From Streptomyces sp. NBC_00775 (GTDB lineage: Bacteria > Actinomycetota > Actinomycetes > Streptomycetales > Streptomycetaceae): a DNA stretch of 64,000 nucleotides. A program made the translations under genes and the position numbers. Below are positions 31,878-40,097 of this stretch, piece by piece. The stretch covers positions 8,866,001 through 8,930,000 of the forward strand of contig NZ_CP108938.1 in NCBI RefSeq assembly GCF_036347135.1, written 5' to 3'. The stretch's first letter is position 1, and each line of letters begins with the position of its first letter. The notes beneath the pieces were generated by a model. It made no database searches. It saw only the letters and a list, made by a program, of their open reading frames with translations, and was not told where the DNA came from.

Positions 31878-32603
31878 TCATGCTGCCTCGCGCAGTTCGG
31901 GACGCAGCGGCCACGCCGGATCCACCGCCTCGTCCGAGCCGCTGCGCGCGAACCACGCCTGCAGCCCGCGCGCCTGTGCCGCATGCCACACCGCCTGCAG
32001 CGTGTGCAGCTCGGCGGGCGAGAGCCGCTCCAGACGGGCCGCGAAACGGCGCCCCACCGCCCGTACGACATCCATCGAGGCCAGCGCGTCGGCCGCCGCG
32101 TCGTGCGCGCCCTCCAGCACCACGTCGTAGTGCGCGCACAGGTCGGTAAGGGTGCGGCGACCCTTGCGATAGCGGTCCAGGTGCTTGTCCAGGACCCGGG
32201 GATCGAGCACGCGCAGCGGCGCCGACTCGAACCAGTGGTCGAGGGAGGAGGCGCGATGGCGGCGCAACTCCCGGTCCAGCAGGGTCAGATCGAAGGGCGC
32301 GTTCATCACCACGAGCGGACGGCCCGCCGCGGCCTGTTCGCCCAGCTCCAGGGCTATCTCCTCCATCACCGGCGACGGCCAGCGGCCGTTGCGCTGCAGA
32401 TGTTCGTCCGTGAGCCCGTGCACCGCCGTCGCCCCCGCGGGCACCGGCACTCCCGGGTTCACCAGCCATCGGGTCACCCGCGGACGGGAACCCGGGGCGT
32501 CCTGGACGACGACGGCGGCCGACACGATCCGGTCGGTCTCGACGTCCACGCCCGTGGTCTCCGTGTCGAACGCGGCCAAGGGGCCCTCGTACCAGCACGT
32601 CAT
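31878..32603 (-). CDS. DEDDh 3'-5' exonuclease (DnaQ-like)
   Basis: 241 residues, ATG at 32603. The exonuclease motifs are 'LAAFDTETTGVDVETDRIVSAA' (Exo I, DTE), 'VVMNAPFDLTLLDREL' (Exo II, with the Asp) and 'HDAAADALASMDV' (Exo IIIe, with the His and last Asp). It should remove nucleotides from 3' ends of DNA or RNA, as epsilon-type proofreading or oligonucleotide-trimming nucleases do. It lacks the C-terminal BRCT or polymerase-binding features, so a repair or turnover role is more likely than replication proofreading. Confidence 0.9.
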   Translation of the reverse strand: MTCWYEGPLAAFDTETTGVDVETDRIVSAAVVVQDAPGSRPRVTRWLVNPGVPVPAGATAVHGLTDEHLQRNGRWPSPVMEEIALELGEQAAAGRPLVVMNAPFDLTLLDRELRRHRASSLDHWFESAPLRVLDPRVLDKHLDRYRKGRRTLTDLCAHYDVVLEGAHDAAADALASMDVVRAVGRRFAARLERLSPAELHTLQAVWHAAQARGLQAWFARSGSDEAVDPAWPLRPELREAA

Positions 32604-32773
32604 ACGTACACAACTCCTCGTTCACCCACGGCAGCTGACGCACCGTCTTCTGCCCGTTTGGTGATACCCGGGCTGTTTGCGCCGTACGCCGGAAGGAGAC
32701 AACAGAGGTACGGGTCTTTGCAGTTCAGCGGCCCGCAGCGGGGATCTACTTGGCTTGGAAGGCTGTTGGACTC

Positions 32774-33340
32774 ATGGCACTCGCGCAGCCCGAGCGGGGC
32801 GGGCTGCTGCCCCAGCGGACGGCACCCCATCGCGGCACGCTCGCCACCACCGCCTGCATGGAGACCTTGCAGGTCGGCTATCTGCACGCCGTCGCGGCGG
32901 CCGCCGGCTGCTCGCTGTCCCAGCCCTTTCCCGACAACGGCATCGACTGGCACGTCAGCCACAGCGCCCCCGGGCACACGGTCGACGACGAAGTCACCAT
33001 CAAGGTGCAGCTCAAGTGCACGTACCAGATCCCGCCGAACCCGCCGGGGCCCGCCTTCTCCTTCACGCTCGACAACGAGCACCTGGCGAAGCTCGCCCGC
33101 ACCCCGGTCTCGGTGCACAAGATCCTGGTCGTGATGCTCGTGCCCAGGTCCCAGGACGACTGGCTGCGCGCCAGCCACGACCGCCTCGACCTGCGGCACT
33201 GCTGCTACTGGATCAACCTCGCCGGGCACGCCATCACGGGCCGGCGCAGGACCACCGTCCGCATACCGACCTCGCGGATCTTCGACGACCGCGCGCTCTG
33301 CGAGATCATGACGCGGGTCGGGACGGGAGGCAGACCATGA
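32774..33340 (+). CDS. DUF4365 protein, probable PD-(D/E)XK nuclease fold
   Basis: 188 residues from the ATG at 32774, with a GGAAGG ribosome site 12 bases upstream. The domain shows the nuclease-like core: '[19 protein letters not shown]' (acidic residue) and '[19 protein letters not shown]', where VQLKCT matches the (D/E/Q)xK strand. '[22 protein letters not shown]' is a DUF4365 hallmark. The family belongs, as I recall, to the restriction-endonuclease-like clan and turns up in defence contexts. Here it overlaps the next gene (ATGA), so the two are translated as a pair. Confidence 0.75.
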   Translation: MALAQPERGGLLPQRTAPHRGTLATTACMETLQVGYLHAVAAAAGCSLSQPFPDNGIDWHVSHSAPGHTVDDEVTIKVQLKCTYQIPPNPPGPAFSFTLDNEHLAKLARTPVSVHKILVVMLVPRSQDDWLRASHDRLDLRHCCYWINLAGHAITGRRRTTVRIPTSRIFDDRALCEIMTRVGTGGRP

Positions 33341-34554
33341 CGCACCGCCCGATCGACGAAGCCCTGCGGCCGGTGCGGCCGCACCCGGTCGAGGCGTTCT
33401 GGAGCCAGCCGCCCGAGCCCGGCCAGGTCGACCCCGCCGTACTCAGCGCCCTGCTGCACCGGCACGGCTGGCAGCGGCGCGGAGGCGCGGCAGGACGGTA
33501 CGGCCGGTGGACCCCACCGGGGCCCGGTGGCGGCGGCACCAGCCTGCTGGTGCCGGAGAACCGGGCCTTCCCCGACAGCGACGACCTGCTCGGCGAGGCG
33601 CTCGTGGCGCTCGCCCGCAGCGGTTCGCCGTCCGCACGCGACGTACTGGTCGCGCTCGCCGTGCCCAGCGACGAGATCCGCTGGTGGCGGGACGTCCCGA
33701 CCGGACCTGTGGGCGCCGCGCCCTGGACCGTCGAGGAGCAGCTGCGCGCGGCCGCCCGCCAGATGCTGCTCGCGGGCGCGCTGGCCACACGCGCGCGTGC
33801 GGGCTATTACGGCGCCCGGCACCGCAGGTCCGCCGCCACGTCCCTGGAGAACGTGCTGGTCGGCGCCGAACCCGGCGGACGCCGGCTCACCGCCTTCGTG
33901 CCCGTCGCCACGGGACGGCCGCTCGCCATCCGCCTGCACCAGGCGCTGTACGCCGCCCGCGAGGCCATCGACTACCAGCGGGCCACCGGCGGCATGGACG
34001 CCTTCGACGCGGCCGTCGAGGCGGGCGTCAGTCACGAGCTCCTGGAAGCCCTGGTGGCCCTGGTCCGCGGCACCGAGGGCGCCCGGATCGCCGTCGAGTG
34101 GTCGCCCGCGGACGGTGTCCCCGAGGGCTGCGCGACGCCCGCCGAGCCCGTCGAGTTCTCGCCCGGCGACCTGCCCGTGCTGCGCGAGGCCGGCGCCCGC
34201 TATCTGCGCGAGGAGCCGTCCGTGCCGGTCCGCCTCACCGGTGCCGTGGTGCGGATGCGCAGGTCGGGGCCGCGCGGCGAGGGCACCGTACGGCTGCGGG
34301 TCATCGCGGGCGCCGAGGTCCCGCACGTCCGTATGACCCTCGACGAGGAGGCGTACCGGATAGCGGGCCATGCCCACCTGGTCGGGCTGCCGGTGCGGGT
34401 GCACGGGCGGCTGGAGAGCCGTGGCGGCTTCCGCAGGCTCACGGACGCTTCCGGGGTCGTACCCGTGCAGGTGGACGAGGCCGAGCGGGACCGCCTGATG
34501 AAGTCGCTCCAGGAGAACCTGGACTTCTTCGAAGAGGCGTGCAGCGGGGACTGA
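33337..34554 (+). CDS. Uncharacterised protein with a possible C-terminal OB-like domain
   Basis: 405 residues. The ATG overlaps the DUF4365 stop. The N-terminal 100 residues are basic and Pro/Gly-rich with a '[16 protein letters not shown]' patch. Residues about 100-290 are helical. The last 110 residues ('[28 protein letters not shown]', '[29 protein letters not shown]') look like a five-stranded OB-fold of the nucleic-acid-binding kind. I do not recognise a family. The coupling with a nuclease-like partner suggests a role in nucleic-acid binding or control of that partner. This is inference only. Confidence 0.6.
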   Translation: MTHRPIDEALRPVRPHPVEAFWSQPPEPGQVDPAVLSALLHRHGWQRRGGAAGRYGRWTPPGPGGGGTSLLVPENRAFPDSDDLLGEALVALARSGSPSARDVLVALAVPSDEIRWWRDVPTGPVGAAPWTVEEQLRAAARQMLLAGALATRARAGYYGARHRRSAATSLENVLVGAEPGGRRLTAFVPVATGRPLAIRLHQALYAAREAIDYQRATGGMDAFDAAVEAGVSHELLEALVALVRGTEGARIAVEWSPADGVPEGCATPAEPVEFSPGDLPVLREAGARYLREEPSVPVRLTGAVVRMRRSGPRGEGTVRLRVIAGAEVPHVRMTLDEEAYRIAGHAHLVGLPVRVHGRLESRGGFRRLTDASGVVPVQVDEAERDRLMKSLQENLDFFEEACSGD

Positions 34555-34673
34555 GGGCGCAGTGGGCACAACCGTTTCGCGGTGGGCACCCCCGGCTCGG
34601 TAGGATCGCCGGAAAGGCATTGCCATGCCATGCCCCAGTGGGTGAGCTTGCCCCCTTCAGTCAGGAGAGACCG

Positions 34674-36653
34674 GTGTCAGACGTCCGTGTGATCATCCAA
34701 CGCGATTCCGAGCGGGACGAGCGTGTGGTGACGACGGGCACTACGGCCGCCGACCTCTTCGCCGGTGAGCGCACCATCGTCGCGGCCCGTGTCGGCGGCG
34801 AGCTGAAGGACCTCGCGTACGAGGTGAAGGACGGCGAGGAGGTCGAGCCCGTCGAGATCTCCTCCGAGGACGGCCTCAACATCCTGCGCCACTCCACCGC
34901 GCACGTCATGGCCCAGGCCGTGCAGGAGCTCTTCCCCGAGGCCAAGCTGGGCATCGGCCCGCCGGTCAAGGACGGCTTCTACTACGACTTCGACGTCGCC
35001 GAGCCGTTCACGCCCGACGACATCAAGCGCGTCGAGAAGAAGATGCAGGAGATCCAGAAGCGCGGACAGCGGTTCGCGCGCCGGATCACCACCGACGAGG
35101 CCGCCCGCGAGGAGCTCGCCGACGAGCCGTACAAGCTGGAGCTCATCGGCCTCAAGGGCAACGCCGCGCAGGCCGCCGAGGGCGCCGACGCCGAGGTCGG
35201 CGGTGGCGAGCTGACCATCTACGACAACCTCGACGCCAAGACCGGCGAGCTGTGCTGGAAGGACCTCTGCCGCGGTCCCCACCTGCCCACCACCCGGAAC
35301 ATCCCGGCGTTCAAGCTGATGCGCTCGGCCGCCGCCTACTGGCGCGGCAGCGAGAAGAACCCGCAGCTCCAGCGCATCTACGGCACCGCCTGGCCGTCCA
35401 AGGAAGAGCTGAAGGCGTACCTCGACTTCCTCGTCGAGGCCGAGAAGCGCGACCACCGCAAGCTCGGCGCCGAGCTGGACCTCTTCTCCATCCCGGAGGA
35501 GCTGGGCTCCGGCCTCGCGGTCTTCCACCCCAAGGGCGGCATCGTCCGCCGGGAGATGGAGAGCTACTCGCGCAAGCGCCACGAGGACGCGGACTACGAG
35601 TTCGTGAACACCCCGCACATCTCGAAGGAACAGCTCTTCGTGACCTCGGGGCACCTGCCGAACTACGGGGACGCGATGTTCCCGCCCCTGGAGTTCGACG
35701 GGCAGAACTACCGCCTCAAGGCGATGAACTGCCCCATGCACAACCTGATCTTCAAGGCGCGCGGTCGTTCGTACCGTGAACTGCCGCTGCGGCTCTTCGA
35801 GTTCGGCACGGTCTACCGCTACGAGAAGTCGGGCGTCGTGCACGGCCTGACCCGCGCCCGCGGCTTCACGCAGGACGACTCGCACATCTACTGCACCAAG
35901 GAGCAGATGGCGGGCGAGCTGGACTCGCTGCTCACCTTCGTCCTGGACCTGCTGCGCGACTACGGCCTGCACGACTTCGAGCTGGAGCTGTCCACCCGCG
36001 ACGACTCCCCGAAGTTCATCGGCGAGGACGCGGAGTGGGAGGAGGCCACCGACGCGCTGCGCCAGGCCGCCGAGAAGCAGGGCCTCCCGCTCGTTCCCGA
36101 CCCGGGCGGCGCCGCGTACTACGGCCCGAAGATCTCCGTCCAGGCCAAGGACGCCATCGGCCGCTCCTGGCAGATGTCCACGGTCCAGGTCGACTTCCAG
36201 CAGCCCAAGCGGTTCAACCTGGAGTACACCGCCGCGGACGGCTCGAAGCAGCAGCCGGTCATGATCCACCGCGCGCTGTTCGGTTCGATCGAGCGCTTCT
36301 TCGCGGTGCTCCTGGAGCACTACGCGGGCGCGTTCCCGGCCTGGCTGGCGCCCGTGCAGGCGATCGGCATCCCGATCGGCGACGCGCACGTGCCGTACCT
36401 GGCGGAGTTCGCCAAGAAGGCGAAGGCGGCCGGGCTGCGCGTCGAGGTCGACGCGTCCTCGGACCGCATGCAGAAGAAGATCCGCAACGCGCAGAAGCAG
36501 AAGGTGCCCTTCATGGTCATCGCGGGCGACGAGGACATGACGGCCGGCGCCGTCTCCTTCCGCTACCGCGACGGCTCGCAGGAGAACGGCATCCCCGTCG
36601 ACGAGGCGATCGCCAAGATCGTGAAGATCGTCGAGGAGCGCGCGCAGGTCTGA
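34674..36653 (+). CDS. thrS: Threonyl-tRNA synthetase
   Basis: 659 residues, GTG start at 34674 behind AGGAGAG. Domains in order: TGS (1-65), the editing domain with the HxxxH site in '[13 protein letters not shown]' and the later cysteine/histidine pair in '[12 protein letters not shown]', the class II catalytic core with motif 2 ('[15 protein letters not shown]') and the zinc ligands beginning at '[10 protein letters not shown]', and the C-terminal anticodon-binding domain. It charges tRNA-Thr and edits Ser-tRNA-Thr. A TAGGAT -10 at 34601-34606 is a candidate promoter element. No T-box leader was seen. Confidence 0.96.
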   Translation: MSDVRVIIQRDSERDERVVTTGTTAADLFAGERTIVAARVGGELKDLAYEVKDGEEVEPVEISSEDGLNILRHSTAHVMAQAVQELFPEAKLGIGPPVKDGFYYDFDVAEPFTPDDIKRVEKKMQEIQKRGQRFARRITTDEAAREELADEPYKLELIGLKGNAAQAAEGADAEVGGGELTIYDNLDAKTGELCWKDLCRGPHLPTTRNIPAFKLMRSAAAYWRGSEKNPQLQRIYGTAWPSKEELKAYLDFLVEAEKRDHRKLGAELDLFSIPEELGSGLAVFHPKGGIVRREMESYSRKRHEDADYEFVNTPHISKEQLFVTSGHLPNYGDAMFPPLEFDGQNYRLKAMNCPMHNLIFKARGRSYRELPLRLFEFGTVYRYEKSGVVHGLTRARGFTQDDSHIYCTKEQMAGELDSLLTFVLDLLRDYGLHDFELELSTRDDSPKFIGEDAEWEEATDALRQAAEKQGLPLVPDPGGAAYYGPKISVQAKDAIGRSWQMSTVQVDFQQPKRFNLEYTAADGSKQQPVMIHRALFGSIERFFAVLLEHYAGAFPAWLAPVQAIGIPIGDAHVPYLAEFAKKAKAAGLRVEVDASSDRMQKKIRNAQKQKVPFMVIAGDEDMTAGAVSFRYRDGSQENGIPVDEAIAKIVKIVEERAQV

Positions 36654-36668
36654 CGCGTACGCGGTTTC

Positions 36669-36706
36669 AAAGGCCCCCGGGAAGCTCAGCTCCCCGGGGG
36701 CCTTTC
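36669..36706. terminator. Bidirectional terminator between thrS and the channel gene
   Basis: AAAGGCCCCCGGG (36669-36681) pairs with CCCGGGGGCCTTT (36693-36705). A and T ends on both sides allow termination in both directions. The last part overlaps the 3' end of the minus-strand gene. Confidence 0.8.
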
Positions 36707-37342
36707 GTCGTCCTCGCGCGTGAACACCTGCAACAGCCACGACGAGAACGATCCCGTCACGGCGCCCAGCAGCGCCAGGCCGCACCCCATCAGCCCGACC
36801 GCGATCGTGCGCCCCCGGGGTGTCACCGGGGTCACATCCCCGTAACCCACCGTCGAGAGTGTGGAGCACACCCACCACACCGAGTCCCCGAAGGTCAGGA
36901 TCGTGGCGTTCGGCGCCCCGTGCTCCGCCTGGTAGACGGCGAGGGCGCCCGCGAAGCCGATCAATGTGACCGACAGACCCGAGTAGACGGCCACACGCGC
37001 GTGCAGGGAGAGCCGGGGCTGCCCGTGGCGGTGCTGTACGGCTTCGTAGACTTTCACGATGCGTACGGGGCGCAGCAGGGGCAGGACGAGCACCACGGTG
37101 TCCAGCCAGTGCGTCCGCAGGAAGCTCAGGCGCTGCCCGCTCAGCCGCCAGCGCACCGCGTAGTCGGCCCCGAACAACGCCCAGGCGGCCAGCATCGCCG
37201 CCAGGCACGCGTTCAGCACGGCCGCGGGCAGACCTTGCCCCAGGACAAGGACCGCGTACGAGGCGAGAAACACCAGCGAGGCCAGGCCGAGCAGGAGCTC
37301 GGTGCGCCGCTCCCAGTGGGCCAGTGGGCTGTCGTCGTCCAT
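36686..37342 (-). CDS. Potassium channel-family protein
   Basis: 218 residues from the ATG at 37342. There are about five hydrophobic segments, then a pore loop with the selectivity filter 'STLSTVGYGDVTPVTPRG' followed by a last helix ('VGLMGCGLALLGAVTGSFSSWLLQVF'). The part before the pore resembles a short voltage-sensor-like domain ('LRTHWLDTVVLVLPLLRPVRIVKVYE') with several arginines in the fourth segment. There is no RCK domain, so gating is by voltage or another signal in the membrane. It selects potassium by the GYG filter. Confidence 0.88.
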   Translation of the reverse strand: MDDDSPLAHWERRTELLLGLASLVFLASYAVLVLGQGLPAAVLNACLAAMLAAWALFGADYAVRWRLSGQRLSFLRTHWLDTVVLVLPLLRPVRIVKVYEAVQHRHGQPRLSLHARVAVYSGLSVTLIGFAGALAVYQAEHGAPNATILTFGDSVWWVCSTLSTVGYGDVTPVTPRGRTIAVGLMGCGLALLGAVTGSFSSWLLQVFTREDDERPPGS

Positions 37343-37409
37343 CGCCCCAGCTTGGCCGCAGGCCCTTTTGCAAGGCCCCCGCCGACACGCCGCGAACGGG
37401 CGAAGCAAT

Positions 37410-37970
37410 ATGCTGCAACACATGACGAGTGAGCCGGAGCAGCAGATCGGAGTGGGAACGCAGGACGCGTTCCAGCGCTTGTGGACGCCCCACCGGATGG
37501 CTTACATCCAGGGCGAGAACAAGCCCACCGGACCGGGGGCCGACGACGGCTGCCCCTTCTGTTCGATCCCGGCCAAGTCGGACGAGGACGGGCTGATCGT
37601 GCGGCGCGGCGAGCAGGTCTACGCCGTGCTCAACCTCTACCCGTACAACGGCGGCCACCTCATGGTCGTGCCCTATCGTCACGTCGCCGACTACACGGAC
37701 CTGACGGACCCGGAGACCGCCGAACTCGGCGAACTGACCAAGCAGGCCATGACCGCCCTGCGCACCGCCTCCGGCGCCCACGGCTTCAACATCGGTATGA
37801 ACCAGGGCACGGTCGCCGGCGCCGGCATCGCCGCCCACCTCCACCAGCACATCGTCCCCCGCTGGGGCGGCGACACCAACTTCATGCCGGTCGTCGGCCA
37901 CACCAAGGTCCTGCCCCAGCTCCTGGCAGACACCCGCAAGATGCTGGCAGAGGCCTGGCCGACGCGGTAG
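37410..37970 (+). CDS. HIT-family nucleotide hydrolase/transferase
   Basis: 186 residues from the ATG at 37410, or 182 from the ATG at 37422. It has a zinc-site-like 'CPFCSIPAKSDE', 'VLNLYPYNGGHLMVVPYRHVADY', and the histidine triad 'HLHQHIVPRWGGDTNFMPVVG'. The triad marks it as an Ap4A-phosphorylase/GalT-like branch member that splits dinucleoside polyphosphates or AMP conjugates. The 'NFMPVVGHTKVLP' ending is common to actinomycete homologues of mycobacterial Ap4A phosphorylase. Confidence 0.88.
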   Translation: MLQHMTSEPEQQIGVGTQDAFQRLWTPHRMAYIQGENKPTGPGADDGCPFCSIPAKSDEDGLIVRRGEQVYAVLNLYPYNGGHLMVVPYRHVADYTDLTDPETAELGELTKQAMTALRTASGAHGFNIGMNQGTVAGAGIAAHLHQHIVPRWGGDTNFMPVVGHTKVLPQLLADTRKMLAEAWPTR

Positions 37971-38242
37971 TTCGGCCGGGGGAGCCGGGTCACGGGCCCT
38001 GGTCACGGGCCCCTGGTCACGGGGCCCTGGTTATGGGGTACCTGGCAACGGGCGCCCCGTCACCCGCGCCCCTTCAGGGGCGCGGGGAACTGCGCGCCCA
38101 GCCCCCACAAACCCGCACCCGACGAACCACCCCAGTCCCGTCCAGCCCCCACGGACCCGCACCCGACGAACCACCCCAGTCCGTCCAGCCCCCACGGACC
38201 CGCACCTACGAACCGGCCGCTTCCCGCCCAACCGCCGGAGGC
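37971..38242. other. 272-base gap made almost wholly of repeats; no gene seen
   Basis: It contains a 13-14 bp tandem repeat (37988-38042, four copies of GGTCACGGGCCCT), a dispersed-repeat copy with the hairpin CGCGCCCC-TTCA-GGGGCGCG (38065-38084) and the 34-base block shared with 11741-11774. It also contains a 43-44 bp direct repeat (38099-38142, 38143-38185 and a partial copy to 38214). Confidence 0.75.
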
Positions 38243-39898
38243 TCACGCATCGTAGAGGTCGGCCTTCCGCGGCATGGGATCCTGCACCGCCGTACTCAGG
38301 AACGCGGACCGGTTGCCGAACTTCTCGGTGTCGACCCCGTTCTCCTCCAGGACCTTGATCGCCGCCGAGTGGACCACCCGCAGTACCGGCGTAGCAGCCC
38401 GCAGCGCGTCGTCGGCCATGAACCTGTGCCGCCACGGCTGATCGGCCCAGGCGTGCCGCAGCCCGAAGGGCTCGGGCAGCGTCAGGGTCCCGCCCATCCA
38501 GTTGAGCAGCGGCGGATACCAGGTGAAGAGCGCCCGCGCGGCGAGCCGTACGACCTCGTCCGTGGTGACCAGCGGCAGGTTCACCTTCCGGGTCTCCCAG
38601 AACTTGACCGCTTTCGCGACCTCCTTCGTCGGAGCCTCCGGCTTCGTCGTGAACAGCGGGTTCACCGGACCCAGCGCATGCCCGGTCACCTCGATGCGCA
38701 GCGTCTCGTGCAGCACGGTCACGGTGATCAGCATGGTGATGATCAACTGGCCGTCCCAGAGCGTCCATTGGACCCCCAGGTAGTGCCGGTTCCCGCTGCC
38801 GAACTGCTGCTTGTTGCAGATGTCCTGTATGGCGTGGGTCTTGATCGTGTACGCGTCCACGTCCGTACCGTCGGGCCGGGACACCGCCTTCGCGTTCTCA
38901 CCGATCGGCGTGACGACCCAGTGCTTTATCGAAGGGGCCGGAAAACCACCGGTGTTGAGCGGACCGCGCTCCAGCATCCGCAGCTTGTCGTGGATGGACC
39001 GTATGACGTCCCAGCTGCGGAACGGGTGGATCTCCTTGCCCTCGTCACGGGCCACCAGGTCCTCGGCGAGCTGCCAGCTGCCCCAGCGGGTGCCCATGCC
39101 GAGTATGCCCTTGGGGCCCGCGTAGAAGACCGAGTTGGACTGCTGCTCGGCGGTGAGACGGGCGAGGGCCTGGCGCAGCCGCTCGGCCGCCGTCTCACCG
39201 GGGCTGCCGGGCACGGCCTCGGGGATCTTGGGGCCGATGCCGCCGCCGGACAGGAGGCTGTCCCAGCGGTCGCGCAGGTCTTTGGCCGTGCGCTCGCAGA
39301 TCTGCTTCGCCCAGAGCCAGCCGACGACCGGGAGGACGACCGACGCGCGCGCGTACCAGGCCCAGAAGCCGGTGAACGGCATGCGGATGAGGAAGAGCAC
39401 GGCGAGGGCGCCGACGGCGACGAGAAGTGTGGTCGCCAGGGCGGAGGCGCGTTTGTCCTCGCGCTTGGCGATCTGCGTGCGGATCTGGAAGACCAGCAGC
39501 CAGACCACGAGGCCGGGCAGGAAGAGCAGCCCGCACAGCGCCATCACGGCCGACAGCCAGTTGTCCCGCTCCCTGCGGATGCGGTTGGCCGCCAGGCAGT
39601 GCTCCACGACGACCTGCGGCTCGGTGCCGAAGGACTGGATGAGCGGCTTGCGTCCGGCGCCCAGCATGCGGTCCTGCACGGCCCGCGCGAAGGCCTCGCC
39701 CAGGTTCGGCGCGAACAGCTTGATCTTTCCGGCTTTGACGGTGGACTTGTGCCAGTCGTTGTCGGCCTTGAGGATCTCCTCGATGCCGTTGTCCCGGTAC
39801 GCCGCCGAGGCGAGCGCGAAGGTCGCCGCCGTCTGGCCCGCGGAACCCGAGAGCGGCACCTGCGCCCCGGGAGTGAAATCGAAACCGTCGAACGCCAC
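38243..39898 (-). CDS. Membrane protein with long cytosolic region, 551 residues, unknown function
   Basis: The start is the GTG at 39898, five bases after AGGGGGGCGGAA; an upstream GTG at 39958 is less likely. The protein has two or three hydrophobic helices near residues 120-200 ('LSAVMALCGLLFLPGLVVWLLVFQI', 'ALATTLLVAVGALAVLFLI', 'ASVVLPVVGWLWA'). A long domain follows with 'GPKGILGMGTRWGSWQLAEDLV' and 'QFGSGNRHYLGVQWTLWDGQLIITMLITVTVLHETL'. I recognise no catalytic motif. Similar proteins appear conserved near thrS in streptomycetes. Confidence 0.75.
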   Translation of the reverse strand: MAFDGFDFTPGAQVPLSGSAGQTAATFALASAAYRDNGIEEILKADNDWHKSTVKAGKIKLFAPNLGEAFARAVQDRMLGAGRKPLIQSFGTEPQVVVEHCLAANRIRRERDNWLSAVMALCGLLFLPGLVVWLLVFQIRTQIAKREDKRASALATTLLVAVGALAVLFLIRMPFTGFWAWYARASVVLPVVGWLWAKQICERTAKDLRDRWDSLLSGGGIGPKIPEAVPGSPGETAAERLRQALARLTAEQQSNSVFYAGPKGILGMGTRWGSWQLAEDLVARDEGKEIHPFRSWDVIRSIHDKLRMLERGPLNTGGFPAPSIKHWVVTPIGENAKAVSRPDGTDVDAYTIKTHAIQDICNKQQFGSGNRHYLGVQWTLWDGQLIITMLITVTVLHETLRIEVTGHALGPVNPLFTTKPEAPTKEVAKAVKFWETRKVNLPLVTTDEVVRLAARALFTWYPPLLNWMGGTLTLPEPFGLRHAWADQPWRHRFMADDALRAATPVLRVVHSAAIKVLEENGVDTEKFGNRSAFLSTAVQDPMPRKADLYDA

Positions 39899-40097
39899 TT
39901 CCGCCCCCCTCACCGCCGCACCCGCACCTGCGGCTTTCCCGACTTCCCTGCTCCGCACACCTGTTGATCAGGTCATCGTCTTGATCAGGTTCTCAGAGTA
40001 TCGGCCGCGACCGACATTCGTCGGCGGACGGCCGAAGCCGCCCGCCGACCGGGGTGCTCTGAACTGCTAAGCGGTGCCTGGCTTTTCCCGGGGCCGC

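Noticed and set aside
34555-34673. T-box leader before thrS
   Set aside because: The leader is only about 120 bases, has no T-box sequence and no terminator/antiterminator pair.
34677-38006. 1109-residue frame on the minus strand
   Set aside because: It is antisense to thrS and the HIT gene, both clearly real. Long antisense frames are expected at this GC content.
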